DNA from: Kluyvera sp046569695
GTDB taxonomy: Bacteria; Pseudomonadota; Gammaproteobacteria; Enterobacterales; Enterobacteriaceae
Direction: 5' to 3'
Assembly (NCBI RefSeq): GCF_046569695.1
Contig: NZ_JBKHUI010000003.1
Coordinates: 248,001-312,000 of the forward strand
Length of the DNA: 64,000 nt
Shown: positions 16,645-26,093 of the stretch, one piece after another
How positions within the stretch are numbered: position 1 is the stretch's first letter
Layout: the number at the start of each line of letters is the position of its first letter
Program-made: the position numbers and the translations under genes
Notes under the pieces: model-generated
What the model saw: only the letters and a program-made list of their open reading frames with translations
Databases searched by the model: none
What the model was told of the DNA's origin: nothing

Positions 16645-16731
16645 CGTTTTCCAGGCAAAATTAAACAGGTCATGACACTACAACAATATCCCTACTAAAA
16701 GCAGACATCTCCACATTGCGAGGAGCATCCC

Positions 16732-18132
16732 ATGACCGCTACACCCATTTCCACCAGCGAGGTTGTGCCGGGTACCCTGGACGAGAAGTTAACCGTTCGG
16801 GAGAAAATCGGCTACGGCCTTGGCGATGCAGGCGGCACCGTCATTACCTGCCTGATCATGAACTTCCTGACCTTCTTTTATACCGACGTTTTCGGTCTGA
16901 CGCCTGCCCTGGTCGGCACGCTATTCCTGGCACTGCGCGTTTTTGACGCAATTTCCGACCCAATCATGGGCGTGCTGGCCGACCGCACGCAGAGCCGCTG
17001 GGGCCGATTCCGTCCATGGCAGATGTGGATTGCGATTCCGATTGCGATTGTGGGTGTGCTCACCTTCACCGTGCCCGATGCCAGCATGGGCGTGAAGATT
17101 GCGTGGGCCTTCGGCACCTATTTGCTGCTCTCCGTCAGTTACACCGCCATCAACGTGCCTTACTGCGCGCTCATCAACACCATGACCACCCGCCACAGCG
17201 AGGTCATCTCCTGCCAGGCATGGCGCTTTGTACTGTGCGGCGTGGCGGGCTTTTTGGTCTCCGTTGGCCTGCCGTGGCTGGTGAAAGCGCTTGGGCAGGG
17301 CAATACCGCGCAGGGGTATCAATACGGCGTCGCCGTGCTGTGCGCGATTGCCGCGGTAATGTTCCTGTGCTGCTTTTTCTGGGTCCGCGAGCGCGTGTCG
17401 CTGGATATGATGGGCAAATTCACCCTACGCGAGCACATCGCCGGGCTGCGTAAAAACGATCAGCTACTGCTGATGCTGGTGATGTCATTCCTGCTGATTA
17501 ACGTCTTTAATATTCGCGGCGGCGGCTACATGTACTTCATCACCTACGTGCTGGGCGGCTCGACCGGCTACACCTCGCTGTTCTTCACCATGGTGACCTT
17601 CGCATCGATTTTCGGGTCGGTGATCATCAACTTTCTGTCGCGCCGCTTTGATACCGTCAAACTCTATTACTACACCAATCTGGTGCTGGCGGCGCTCGCC
17701 GTAGGAATGTGGTTTTTACCCACCGGCCCCGCCTATCAGACCCTGTGGCTCGCGGTCATTCTCGGCAACGGCATTATTCTCGGCTTCACGCTGCCGCTGC
17801 ATTTCTCGCTGATGGCCTTCTCCGATGACTACGGCGAGTGGAAAACCGGCGTGCGCTCTTCCGGGATGAACTTCGCCTTTAACCTGTTTTTCATCAAGCT
17901 GGCCTGGGCCTCCAGCGCGGGCATTATCAGCCTTGTCTTTATCTACGTGGCTTATCAGCCGGGTGCCGGAAACCAGACGGCATCCTCGCTGGCGGGAATA
18001 TCCTCGATGGAAACGCTTCTGCCGGCGCTGTTCCACCTGCTGCTGGCGTTCTCCATCCGCGCCTGCAAGCTCAATAACCCAATGATGTCGCGCATTGCTA
18101 CCGACCTGCGCGCGCGTCACGTTTCGTCTTAA
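16732..18132 (+). CDS. GPH-family sugar:cation symporter
   Basis: 466-residue inner-membrane carrier with about twelve helices of the glycoside-pentoside-hexuronide family (MelB, XylP, YicJ). Typical segments: the N-terminal EKIGYGLGDAGG, the loop 2-3 motif DAISDPIMGVLADRTQSRWGRFRPW, the central RGGGYMYFITYVLGG and DDYGEWKTGVRSSG before helix 10. A GAGGAG site precedes the ATG. Next to the GH127 gene by 10 bp, so the likely substrate is an arabinofuranosyl oligosaccharide taken up with Na+ or H+. The substrate is inferred from context. Confidence 0.9.
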   Translation: MTATPISTSEVVPGTLDEKLTVREKIGYGLGDAGGTVITCLIMNFLTFFYTDVFGLTPALVGTLFLALRVFDAISDPIMGVLADRTQSRWGRFRPWQMWIAIPIAIVGVLTFTVPDASMGVKIAWAFGTYLLLSVSYTAINVPYCALINTMTTRHSEVISCQAWRFVLCGVAGFLVSVGLPWLVKALGQGNTAQGYQYGVAVLCAIAAVMFLCCFFWVRERVSLDMMGKFTLREHIAGLRKNDQLLLMLVMSFLLINVFNIRGGGYMYFITYVLGGSTGYTSLFFTMVTFASIFGSVIINFLSRRFDTVKLYYYTNLVLAALAVGMWFLPTGPAYQTLWLAVILGNGIILGFTLPLHFSLMAFSDDYGEWKTGVRSSGMNFAFNLFFIKLAWASSAGIISLVFIYVAYQPGAGNQTASSLAGISSMETLLPALFHLLLAFSIRACKLNNPMMSRIATDLRARHVSS

Positions 18133-18142
18133 GGAGTTTGTC

Positions 18143-20110
18143 ATGTCCGTTATGGAAGTCGATCTGCATACGTTGAAAGTGAATGACCCGTTTTTCGCCC
18201 AGTACCAGCAGCTGGTACGCGATGTGGTGATCCCGTATCAATGGGATGCGCTGAATGACCGGATAGACGACGCCGAACCGAGCCATGCGATAGAGAATTT
18301 CCGCATTGCCGCAGGCCAGCAGGAGGGGGAGTTTTACGGCATGGTCTTCCAGGACAGCGACGTGGCGAAGTGGCTGGAAGCCGTCGCCTGGTCGCTGTGC
18401 CAGAAGCCGGATGCCGAGCTTGAACGCACCGCCGATGAGGTTATCGAACTGGTTGCCGCCGCCCAGTGCGAAGATGGTTATCTCAATACCTACTTTACGG
18501 CAAAAGCGCCCGATGAGCGCTGGACCAACCTGGCCGAATGCCACGAGCTTTACTGCGCTGGGCATATGATTGAAGCGGGCGTGGCCTTCTTCCAGGCCAC
18601 CGGCAAGCGCCGCCTGCTCGAGGTGGTATGCCGTCTGGCTGACCATATCCACCAGGTCTTCGGTACCAGTGAGCAGCAGATCCACGGCTATCCGGGCCAT
18701 CCGGAGATCGAACTGGCGCTGATGCGCCTGTACGAAGTGACTCAGGAACCGCGCTATATGGCGCTGGTGAACTATTTCGTCGAAGAGCGCGGCAAACAGC
18801 CGCACTTCTATGACGATGAATACGAGAAGCGCGGTAAAACATCCTACTGGCACACCTATGGCCCGGCGTGGATGGTGAAAGACAAAGCCTACAGCCAGGC
18901 GCATCAGCCGCTGGCCGAGCAGCAAACCGCTATCGGCCACGCGGTACGCTTTGTCTACCTGATGACCGGCGTGGCGCACCTTGCCCGGCTAAGCCACGAC
19001 GAAAGTAAACGCCAGGACTGTCTGCGCCTGTGGAACAACATGGCGCAGCGCCAGCTGTACATTACTGGCGGCATCGGTTCACAGAGCAGCGGGGAAGCCT
19101 TTAGCAGCGACTACGACCTGCCGAACGACACGGTCTACGCCGAAAGCTGCGCCTCGATTGGCCTGATGATGTTCGCCCGTCGCATGCTGGAAATGGAAGG
19201 CGACAGCCAGTATGCCGACGTTATGGAGCGCGCCCTGTATAACACGGTGCTCGGCGGCATGGCGCTGGACGGTAAGCACTTCTTCTACGTTAACCCGCTG
19301 GAAGTGCACCCGAAAACGCTGCAGTTTAACCACATCTACGACCACGTGAAGCCCGTGCGCCAGCGCTGGTTCGGCTGCGCCTGCTGCCCACCGAATATCG
19401 CACGCGTACTGACCTCCATCGGCCACTATATCTACACGCCGCGCGAAGATGCGCTGTACGTAAACCTCTACATTGGTAACAGTGTAGAAGTGCCGGTGGG
19501 TGAGCAAACGCTGCGGCTGCGAATTAGCGGTAACTACCCGTGGCAGGATCAGGTCAAGGTAGCCATTGATTCACCGGAGCCGCTGAACCACACGCTGGCG
19601 CTGCGTCTGCCGGACTGGTGCAGCGCGCCGCAGGTGGCGCTGAACGGTCGTGACGTCGCGGGGACGGTGAAAAAAGGCTATCTGCATATCAGCCGCACTT
19701 GGGTTGAGGGCGATACGCTCACCCTGACAATGCCGATGCCGGTGCGCCGCGTCTACGGTAACCCGCTGGTGCGCCACGTCGCTGGGAAAGTCGCCGTGAA
19801 ACGCGGGCCGCTGGTCTACTGCCTGGAGCAGGACGACAACGGCGAGGAGCTGCATAATCTATGGCTGCCGGATAACGCAACGTTTACCGAGCTGGAAGGC
19901 AAAGGCATTTTCGCCCACAAGGTGCTGCTACAGGCGCAGGGCGTGAAGTACACCACGCGCCATCCAGAAAAACAGTCGCTGTGGCATTACGACACGGCAC
20001 CCGCCGAGCGTCAGACGCAAACGCTGACCTTTATTCCGTGGTTTAGCTGGGCGAACCGTGGCGAGGGAGAAATGCGGATTTGGGTCAACGAAGAGAAACA
20101 GGCTGAGTGA
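18143..20110 (+). CDS. GH127 beta-L-arabinofuranosidase
   Basis: 655-residue cytoplasmic enzyme (no signal peptide) of the GH127 family, (alpha/alpha)6 barrel followed by beta domains. The family was defined on Bifidobacterium HypBA1, a retaining enzyme with a zinc-bound cysteine nucleophile. All the key residues are present: acid/base Glu at 318 (SSGEAF), zinc ligands E334 and C336 (YAESCAS), and nucleophile and zinc ligands C414 and C415 (GCACCPPN). Expected to release L-arabinose from beta-linked arabinofuranosides, such as those on plant hydroxyproline-rich glycoproteins. The start at 18143 follows AAGGAG. Second gene of the symporter operon. Confidence 0.92.
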   Translation: MSVMEVDLHTLKVNDPFFAQYQQLVRDVVIPYQWDALNDRIDDAEPSHAIENFRIAAGQQEGEFYGMVFQDSDVAKWLEAVAWSLCQKPDAELERTADEVIELVAAAQCEDGYLNTYFTAKAPDERWTNLAECHELYCAGHMIEAGVAFFQATGKRRLLEVVCRLADHIHQVFGTSEQQIHGYPGHPEIELALMRLYEVTQEPRYMALVNYFVEERGKQPHFYDDEYEKRGKTSYWHTYGPAWMVKDKAYSQAHQPLAEQQTAIGHAVRFVYLMTGVAHLARLSHDESKRQDCLRLWNNMAQRQLYITGGIGSQSSGEAFSSDYDLPNDTVYAESCASIGLMMFARRMLEMEGDSQYADVMERALYNTVLGGMALDGKHFFYVNPLEVHPKTLQFNHIYDHVKPVRQRWFGCACCPPNIARVLTSIGHYIYTPREDALYVNLYIGNSVEVPVGEQTLRLRISGNYPWQDQVKVAIDSPEPLNHTLALRLPDWCSAPQVALNGRDVAGTVKKGYLHISRTWVEGDTLTLTMPMPVRRVYGNPLVRHVAGKVAVKRGPLVYCLEQDDNGEELHNLWLPDNATFTELEGKGIFAHKVLLQAQGVKYTTRHPEKQSLWHYDTAPAERQTQTLTFIPWFSWANRGEGEMRIWVNEEKQAE

Positions 20111-20123
20111 TCGTGCGATATGT

Positions 20124-20226
20124 TGCCTGATGGCGCTGCGCTTATCAGGCCTACGACCCGTAGCCCGGACGAGGCGTGAATACGCCGACTCCGGGTTCCC
20201 CGGCGGCGCTGTGCTTGGCCGGGCTA
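20124..20226. repeat. REP/BIME cluster after the GH127 gene
   Basis: A REP unit at 20124-20154 (TGCCTGATGG...CAGGCCTAC) is followed by two more GC-rich imperfect palindromes, with CCCGG/CCGGG arms at about 20164-20195 and 20198-20223. The first unit is identical, base for base over 31 nt and in reverse orientation, to the unit at 20655-20685. Confidence 0.85.
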
Positions 20227-20331
20227 TGATTATTTGTAGGTTCATCCCATAATGGCGATCCTGCCTACCTCATCCACCGCCAGATAATTTATAGTGTTCT
20301 CATTCGATAAATAACGCATAAACACAATCAC

Positions 20332-20658
20332 ATGGATGAATTCAAAACCGTCGCTTTAAAGAAAATCAGCGCTGGCTCAATTTATAAAATCTACCTTCTG
20401 GGGCTGCTCTGCTCACTCGTTCCGATAGGTATCCTGAACGGTATTCTCGGCGCGATTGGGATTACGCTGTTCGCCGTTCGCTGGAATGGGGAAGTGATAC
20501 ATGGCGCTAGCACGTTGATTATCAGCCCCTGCCTGTTTGCGCTGATGGCGCTGATGTTTACCGGCGTTCTCGGCAGCCTGAGCTGGGCAGGGCTATGGTT
20601 CTATAGCCAGTTCCGCCCACTGATAGTACGCCTCTCACTCATCGACCCAGAGCGGTAG
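20332..20658 (+). CDS. Small two-helix membrane protein, unknown function
   Basis: 108 residues, not recognised. A short basic-acidic N-terminus (MDEFKTVALKKISAG) is followed by a hydrophobic, Gly-rich segment (about 20-48) and a second long hydrophobic segment (about 60-92), ending with a polar tail SLIDPER. It looks like an inner-membrane protein with both ends in the cytoplasm. The ATG has only a weak upstream ribosome site. The TAG stop is the first bases of a REP element, and an identical inverted REP lies 180 bp before the gene, so the coding end may have been set by REP insertion. Confidence 0.6.
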   Translation: MDEFKTVALKKISAGSIYKIYLLGLLCSLVPIGILNGILGAIGITLFAVRWNGEVIHGASTLIISPCLFALMALMFTGVLGSLSWAGLWFYSQFRPLIVRLSLIDPER

Positions 20659-20685
20659 GCCTGATAAGCGCAGCGCCATCAGGCA
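20655..20685. repeat. REP unit overlapping the orphan gene's stop codon
   Basis: GTAGGCCTGATAAGCG...ATCAGGCA, the exact reverse complement of 20124-20154. Its bases 2-4 form the TAG stop of the 108-aa gene. Confidence 0.85.
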
Positions 20686-20686
20686 C

Positions 20687-20720
20687 AAAAAAAGCAGAAC
20701 GCGAGCGTTCTGCTTTTTTT
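20687..20720. terminator. Bidirectional terminator orphan gene / yiaY
   Basis: AGCAGAACG and CGTTCTGCT form a perfect stem with a 4-nt loop, preceded by A7 and followed by T7. It terminates the converging transcripts of the orphan gene and yiaY. Confidence 0.92.
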
Positions 20721-20736
20721 TATTACCGAGCCCGAA

Positions 20737-21888
20737 TTACATCGCCGCGCGGAAAATCGCCATAATCTCGTCGTGGGTGGCCTGGATAGGGTTGGTGAAA
20801 CCGCACGCGTCTTTCAGCGCGTTGGTTGCCAGCACCGGGATATCCTCTTCCTTCACATTCAGGTCACGCAGGCCGGCAGGGATATTCACCTGGCGCGCCA
20901 GTTTACGGATCGCATCAACGCATGCCGCCGCACCCTGCTCGTCGTTCATCGCGCTCACATCGATATTCATCGCCTTCGCACAATCACGCAGACGCGCAGC
21001 AGCCACTTTGCTGTTGAACACCTGAACGTGTGGCAGCAGTACCGCATTGCAAACGCCGTGCGGCAGGTCGTAGAAACCGCCCAACTGGTGCGCCATTGCG
21101 TGAACGTAGCCCAGGGAAGCGTTGTTGAACGCCATGCCCGCCAGGAACTGCGCGTAGGCCATCGCTTCACGCGCTTCGCTGTTGCTACCGTGTTCAACGG
21201 CGGTCGGCAGGTTTTCAACAATCATGGTGATCGCTTTTAGCGCGCAGGCGTCGGTAATCGGCGTGGCGGCGATAGAAACGTAGGCTTCAATCGCGTGGGT
21301 CAGCGCATCCATACCGGTGGCGGCGGTCAGCCCTTTCGGCATGCCTTCCATCAGGGAAGAGTCGTTAACGGACAGCACTGGCGTCACGTGTTTGTCGACA
21401 ATCGCCATTTTGATATGACGCGTGACGTCGGTGATGATGCAGAAACGGGTCATTTCAGACGCCGTGCCCGCCGTGGTATTAATCGCGATCATTGGCAGCT
21501 GAGGCTTCGCAGAGCGGTCAACGCCTTCGTAATCACGGATATCGCCGCCGTTGGCAGCCACCAGCGCGATCCCTTTCGCGCAGTCGTGCGGAGAACCGCC
21601 GCCCAGGGAGATGACGCAATCACAATCATTGGCGCGCAGCATTTCCAGACCCTCTTCAACGTTGACCGTTGTAGGGTTTGGATGGGTGCCATCAAACACC
21701 ACGCTCATGATGTCGAATTCCTGCAGACGTTTCTGGATATCACCGGCAACGCCCAGCTTGTTCAGCACTGCATCGGTGACAATCAGCGCACGGCGATAGC
21801 CGTACTCTTTCATTGTGCTCATTGCGTCATTTAACGCGCCATTACCGATGACATTCACAGATGGAATGAAGAAAGTCGATGCAGCCAT
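20737..21888 (-). CDS. yiaY: Iron-dependent alcohol dehydrogenase YiaY
   Basis: 383-residue NAD-dependent alcohol dehydrogenase of the group III (FucO/ADH4) family, cytoplasmic. Signatures: GGGSPHDCAKGIALVAANGG for cofactor binding, INTTAGTASEMTRFCIITD, TGMDALTHAIEAY with metal ligands, and the second metal motif HAMAHQLGGFYDLPHG. Same length as E. coli YiaY. Physiological substrate unsettled. It stands alone between a bidirectional terminator and selB; the aldB and yiaTUVW genes that neighbour it in E. coli are missing here. Confidence 0.93.
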   Translation of the reverse strand: MAASTFFIPSVNVIGNGALNDAMSTMKEYGYRRALIVTDAVLNKLGVAGDIQKRLQEFDIMSVVFDGTHPNPTTVNVEEGLEMLRANDCDCVISLGGGSPHDCAKGIALVAANGGDIRDYEGVDRSAKPQLPMIAINTTAGTASEMTRFCIITDVTRHIKMAIVDKHVTPVLSVNDSSLMEGMPKGLTAATGMDALTHAIEAYVSIAATPITDACALKAITMIVENLPTAVEHGSNSEAREAMAYAQFLAGMAFNNASLGYVHAMAHQLGGFYDLPHGVCNAVLLPHVQVFNSKVAAARLRDCAKAMNIDVSAMNDEQGAAACVDAIRKLARQVNIPAGLRDLNVKEEDIPVLATNALKDACGFTNPIQATHDEIMAIFRAAM

Positions 21889-21980
21889 GATAGTTCCTTT
21901 ATTTAATAAGCAGGCTGTCGAGGCTATAGCAATATTTATCGAGAAAACCCGATCAAGTTGGCATTTTTATCTATTAATAA

Positions 21981-22020
21981 AACAAAATGCACACCATGTT
22001 ATTGTTTATGGTGTGCTTTT
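21981..22020. terminator. Terminator downstream of selB
   Basis: GCACACCAT and ATGGTGTGC form a perfect 9-bp stem with a 10-nt loop. An A-rich flank on the left gives the U-run for minus-strand transcripts leaving selB, and T5 on the right makes it look bidirectional. Confidence 0.7.
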
Positions 22021-22072
22021 TAGAGTTTTATATATCCATGTATTTTATTTGATATCTTTTCGCAGTGTTTTG

Positions 22073-23923
22073 TTAATTTTTATTATCCGGGAACAGTAGC
22101 GCATCGCGTAATAAATGGTCATTCCCGCGACGGCGGGTAAAACCAATACGGTTAAAATATTCGAGAATTTGAATCGCCAGCTTACGGCCGACGTTAAGCT
22201 TGTCGCGGAAGTCCGCCGCGCAGGTCGAGCCTTTCTCCTGGTCGAGCTCACGAATCATGCTCGCAAAGGTCACAATCCGGTCGTTACGATAGTAGCGGTC
22301 TTTGACAATCGCGGTAATCATCCCCTGCTGCGCCGCCAGGCGTAACACGCTGCGCATGATGTTTTCATCAGTACCGGTTTGCGTCGCCAGATCACGCACC
22401 CACCAAGGTTCATCACCAAACAGCGGCGCGGCTTTCTGCCACACTGCCTGCTGTTCATCGGTAAAGCCCGCTTTATGGTCCGGCAGATGCAGCCAACCAT
22501 GGTGGCTGGCAATCACGCCGCTTTCACGCATCTGCTCGATAAGCGTCAGCACCAGCGCTTCGTCTTCCATCGGCAGCGCAATGCGGCGTAAGCGCTCGCG
22601 GCCTGGCCCCGGCTCATCCTTGTGCTGCTCATGATAAATCGCCAGCGCGTCCAGCAGTTTGCGCTGCCAGCGGGCCGCCAGCGGCGCATCCAGCAGGCTA
22701 TCGCCCGCGAGAATAAAGCCCGGCTGGGCAATCAGCTTCTCAAGGCCCTGAGTGCTCAACTGGCGCGCCCAGGCAAAATCACGCAGATTAACGGCGTCGC
22801 GGGTGAGATGCACCGCCAGTGCCTGCGCATCTTCTTTGGCCAGCGCCAGTGCGGCAATCCACGCCAGATATTCAGGTTTACGCTTGCCGCGACGCGGCGA
22901 ATTGAGCGTCACCACGCGCGCCCCGGCCAGCGTCACTTTTGCTGAGATATCGCGCAGCACCAGCCGGTCGTTATCCGCCAGCCACAGCGGCGCGTCGAGC
23001 ACCAGTTCGGCCAGGTTATCTTCCAGCAGCGACACGCGCCCGGTGATATGGCTCGCCGCATGGTGGATATGCAGCGGCTGCCACTGGGTCAGCGGCACAT
23101 GGCTTTGTAGCTCGACGATCACCCGTTCAGACGGTGCGGGCGGCGCTTCGCTCAGCAGCCAGTCACCACGGTTAAGATCTTCTTTTTGCGCCGCCCCGGC
23201 AATATTCAGCGCAATACGTTGGCCACCGTGGGCCTGTTCGACCGGCTGATTCTGCGCATGCAGGCCGCGCACACGCATCGGCGTGTTCATGCCGGTTAGC
23301 CACAGCGTGTCGCCCACGCGCACATCGCCCGACAGCGCCGTGCCGGTCACCACCAGCCCTGCGCCTTTAACGGTAAACGCGCGGTCAATCGCCAGACGAA
23401 AACGCTGGTTTTCCGGGTGCTCGCGGGCGGTCAGCTGGCGCAAATGGTCGCGCAGCTCATCAATACCGCGGTTTTCCATCGCAGCGGTTTCAAACAGCGT
23501 CGCCTGTTCAAAGCCGTATTCACGCAGAACATCGGCGACTTCACAGCGAACTTCGTCAATACGCGCGGAATCAACGCGGTCGACTTTAGTTAATGCGACG
23601 GTCAGCGTCGGGTTACCGGTCAACTGGAGGATCGCCAGATGCTCACGGGTTTGTGCCATCACGCCGTCATCGCATGCCACCACCAGCAGGGCATGGTCAA
23701 TGCCACCCACGCCTGCCAGCATATTGGAGAGGAATTTTTCATGCCCTGGCACATCGATAAAGCCCAGCACGCGCCCATCCGGCTGCGGCCAGTAGGCGTA
23801 ACCGAGGTCAATCGTCATACCGCGGGATTTCTCTTCCGGCAGGCGGTCGGCGTTAATACCGGTGAGCGCCTGCAGCAGGGTGGTTTTGCCGTGGTCAACG
23901 TGACCGGCGGTGGCAATAATCAT
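22073..23923 (-). CDS. selB: Selenocysteine-specific elongation factor SelB
   Basis: Delivers selenocysteyl-tRNA(Sec) to UGA codons in complex with the mRNA SECIS hairpin. 616 residues. The G domain starts MIIATAGHVDHGKTTLLQALTG, with switch II DVPGHEKFLSNM and TKVDR for guanine. EF-Tu-like domains II and III follow, and the C-terminal winged-helix repeats bind SECIS RNA. Its ATG overlaps the selA stop by 4 bp (ATGA), so translation is coupled. Confidence 0.97.
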   Translation of the reverse strand: MIIATAGHVDHGKTTLLQALTGINADRLPEEKSRGMTIDLGYAYWPQPDGRVLGFIDVPGHEKFLSNMLAGVGGIDHALLVVACDDGVMAQTREHLAILQLTGNPTLTVALTKVDRVDSARIDEVRCEVADVLREYGFEQATLFETAAMENRGIDELRDHLRQLTAREHPENQRFRLAIDRAFTVKGAGLVVTGTALSGDVRVGDTLWLTGMNTPMRVRGLHAQNQPVEQAHGGQRIALNIAGAAQKEDLNRGDWLLSEAPPAPSERVIVELQSHVPLTQWQPLHIHHAASHITGRVSLLEDNLAELVLDAPLWLADNDRLVLRDISAKVTLAGARVVTLNSPRRGKRKPEYLAWIAALALAKEDAQALAVHLTRDAVNLRDFAWARQLSTQGLEKLIAQPGFILAGDSLLDAPLAARWQRKLLDALAIYHEQHKDEPGPGRERLRRIALPMEDEALVLTLIEQMRESGVIASHHGWLHLPDHKAGFTDEQQAVWQKAAPLFGDEPWWVRDLATQTGTDENIMRSVLRLAAQQGMITAIVKDRYYRNDRIVTFASMIRELDQEKGSTCAADFRDKLNVGRKLAIQILEYFNRIGFTRRRGNDHLLRDALLFPDNKN

Positions 23924-25311
23924 TTCAGCAACATCTCCAGGAATCGGGGTTCATCTTCAAGGCAGCGTAAATCGAGCCACAGACGCCCATCATAAATACG
24001 GCCAATGACCGGAACGGGCAGGCTGCGCCAGGCGCTGGAAAGCGCCTCCAGCCGGCTGCCTCTGCCATCAAGCGGCGTCAGCGCAATCGCGGCGCTCGGC
24101 AGGCTTTCAGACGGCAGCGAACCGCTGCCAATCTGCGACGCACACGGCATGACCTGCACCGCAAACTCATCGCCATAGCGCTGCAACAGCGGCTCGCGCA
24201 GGCGTAACGCCTGCTGGTGAATCTCTTCAACCGGGCGGCTTAACAGGCGCAGCGTCGGCAGCTCTGCCGCCAACTTTTCCGGGTGTAAATAGAGGCGCAG
24301 CGTGGCTTCCAGCGCGGCGAGGGTCATTTTATCAGCGCGCAGCGCACGTTTAAGCGGATGCTGCTGTAACTGGGCTATCAGCGTCTTTTTGCCAACGATA
24401 ATCCCGGCCTGCGGGCCGCCGAGCAGCTTATCGCCGGAGAAACTGACCAGGCTGACGCCTGCGGCAATCATCTCCTGCGGCATGGGTTCTTTCGGCAGGC
24501 CGTAGCGGCTGAGATCAACCAGCGAACCGCTACCGAGATCTGCCACCACCGGCACGCCAAGCTCGCGGCCAATCTCCGCCAGTTCCGCTTCTTCTACCGA
24601 TTTGGTAAAGCCTTCAATGCTGTAGTTGCTGGTATGTACCTTCATCAGCAGCCCGGTGTTGTCGTTGAAGGCCTGACGGTAATCTTTCGCATGAGTGCGG
24701 TTGGTAGTGCCCACTTCATGCAGAACGCAGCCCGCCTGACGCATCACGTCGGGAATGCGAAACGCCCCGCCAATCTCCACCAGCTCACCGCGTGAAACCA
24801 CAACTTCTTTTCCCGCCGCCGTCGCCGCCAGCATCAGCAGCACCGCCGCGGCGTTGTTATTCACAATGCAGGCATCTTCCGCACCGGTTAAACGGCACAG
24901 CAGATCGGCAAGCGCGCGATCACGGTGCCCTCGCCCTGCGCCGTCGAGATCGTACTCCAGCGTCACCGGGTCGCGCATCGCCTGGGTCACAGCAGCAATC
25001 GCCGCCTGCGCCTGCTGCGCGCGCCCAAGATTAGTGTGCAGTACCGTCCCCGTCAGGTTAATCACCGGGCGCAACGCGCTTTGTGCATCACGGTTCAAAC
25101 GGCGCTGCGTCTCCTGCGCCCAATCGTCGCACCAGGCGGGAAGCATCTGCTGCTCGCGAATGCAAAGGCGCGCCTCATCCTGCATCTGGCGGAGTTGTTC
25201 CACCACCTGCGAGTGACCATGGGTATCGAGTAAACGGGCAAAAGCGGGATCGCGAAGCAGGCGATCGGTCGCCGGAAGCTGGCTGTAGAGCGAACGGGTA
25301 TCGGTAGTCAT
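23920..25311 (-). CDS. selA: L-seryl-tRNA(Sec) selenium transferase
   Basis: Converts seryl-tRNA(Sec) to selenocysteyl-tRNA(Sec) with selenophosphate; PLP enzyme that forms a large homodecamer. 463 residues, same as E. coli. The N-terminal tRNA-binding part leads into RPVINLTGTVLHTNLGRA, the core VNNNAAAVLLML and GELVEIGGAFRIPDVM, and the PLP lysine near 295 in VSFSGDKLLGGPQAGI. First gene of selAB. Its presence implies selenoproteins such as formate dehydrogenases elsewhere in the genome. Confidence 0.97.
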   Translation of the reverse strand: MTTDTRSLYSQLPATDRLLRDPAFARLLDTHGHSQVVEQLRQMQDEARLCIREQQMLPAWCDDWAQETQRRLNRDAQSALRPVINLTGTVLHTNLGRAQQAQAAIAAVTQAMRDPVTLEYDLDGAGRGHRDRALADLLCRLTGAEDACIVNNNAAAVLLMLAATAAGKEVVVSRGELVEIGGAFRIPDVMRQAGCVLHEVGTTNRTHAKDYRQAFNDNTGLLMKVHTSNYSIEGFTKSVEEAELAEIGRELGVPVVADLGSGSLVDLSRYGLPKEPMPQEMIAAGVSLVSFSGDKLLGGPQAGIIVGKKTLIAQLQQHPLKRALRADKMTLAALEATLRLYLHPEKLAAELPTLRLLSRPVEEIHQQALRLREPLLQRYGDEFAVQVMPCASQIGSGSLPSESLPSAAIALTPLDGRGSRLEALSSAWRSLPVPVIGRIYDGRLWLDLRCLEDEPRFLEMLLK

Positions 25312-25410
25312 GAGTAGGCCTGACGGTTAAATGTTACCCCTCCCGACGGGAGAGGGAGTCATAAGGGAGGGATTGTACAATGTACAGCAGCTCCGCGTTA
25401 TAGCGTTCAA

Positions 25411-26019
25411 TCAAGCCTTTGGCGGTTCGGTGCGCGCAAAACTTTCACGCAGGAAGAGCGTTTCGGCGAGCTTCACCAGATTTGGCCGATCCACGCACCA
25501 GCCCGGCGCAATGCGGCGGAAGTTCAGGTAGCCAATCGCACAGGCAATGGCAATGGTGGCCAGGTTGAGGGTATCGGTTTTCAGCGTACCGTCCGCCAAA
25601 TAGCCTTCCAGCGCGTCCAGACTGCGGCGAATTTTCTCGCGCTGGCGCAGCACTTCGGCTTCCGACTGCTGTGCCGCCGGGCGCGCCTGCTCGCGGACCG
25701 ACGCCAGCCCCGCATCCATAATGCCGTCGGCCAGCGACTCCATCTGACGCACTTTCAGCGCGGCTAGCGGGTCGCGCGGCACCATCTCCGGCGCCACGCC
25801 CAACAGCTCGATGTACTCGGCGATAATCGGGGAGTCGAACCAGCACTCGCCGTCATCCGTCACCAGCGCGGGCACTTTGCCCAGCGGGTTATACTGCGCC
25901 ACGCCGTTTTCGGCGTTGTAGGGCTGTTCGTTAACAAACTCAAAAGCGATCCCCTTTTCCAGTAAGAGGATCGATATTTTGCGTACAAATGGGCTGGTAT
26001 AGCTGCCGACCAGTTTCAT
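25411..26019 (-). CDS. yibF: Glutathione S-transferase family protein YibF
   Basis: 202 residues with an N-terminal thioredoxin-like GST domain (MKLVGSYTSPFVRKISILLLE, then NPLGKVPALVTDDGECWFDSPIIAEYIE) and an all-helical C-terminal domain ending FARTEPPKA. E. coli YibF has the same length and start. Substrate unknown. The ATG at 26019 is chosen because AAGGAG lies 6 bases before it and the family starts here; a second ATG two codons upstream and a much longer in-frame extension are unlikely. Confidence 0.93.
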   Translation of the reverse strand: MKLVGSYTSPFVRKISILLLEKGIAFEFVNEQPYNAENGVAQYNPLGKVPALVTDDGECWFDSPIIAEYIELLGVAPEMVPRDPLAALKVRQMESLADGIMDAGLASVREQARPAAQQSEAEVLRQREKIRRSLDALEGYLADGTLKTDTLNLATIAIACAIGYLNFRRIAPGWCVDRPNLVKLAETLFLRESFARTEPPKA

Positions 26020-26093
26020 CTTCATCTCCTTTGCGCCAACAAAGAGATCAGTATGGCTCAGGTCGCCGCATTCGCCCTCTGGTTTTTGCCCGC

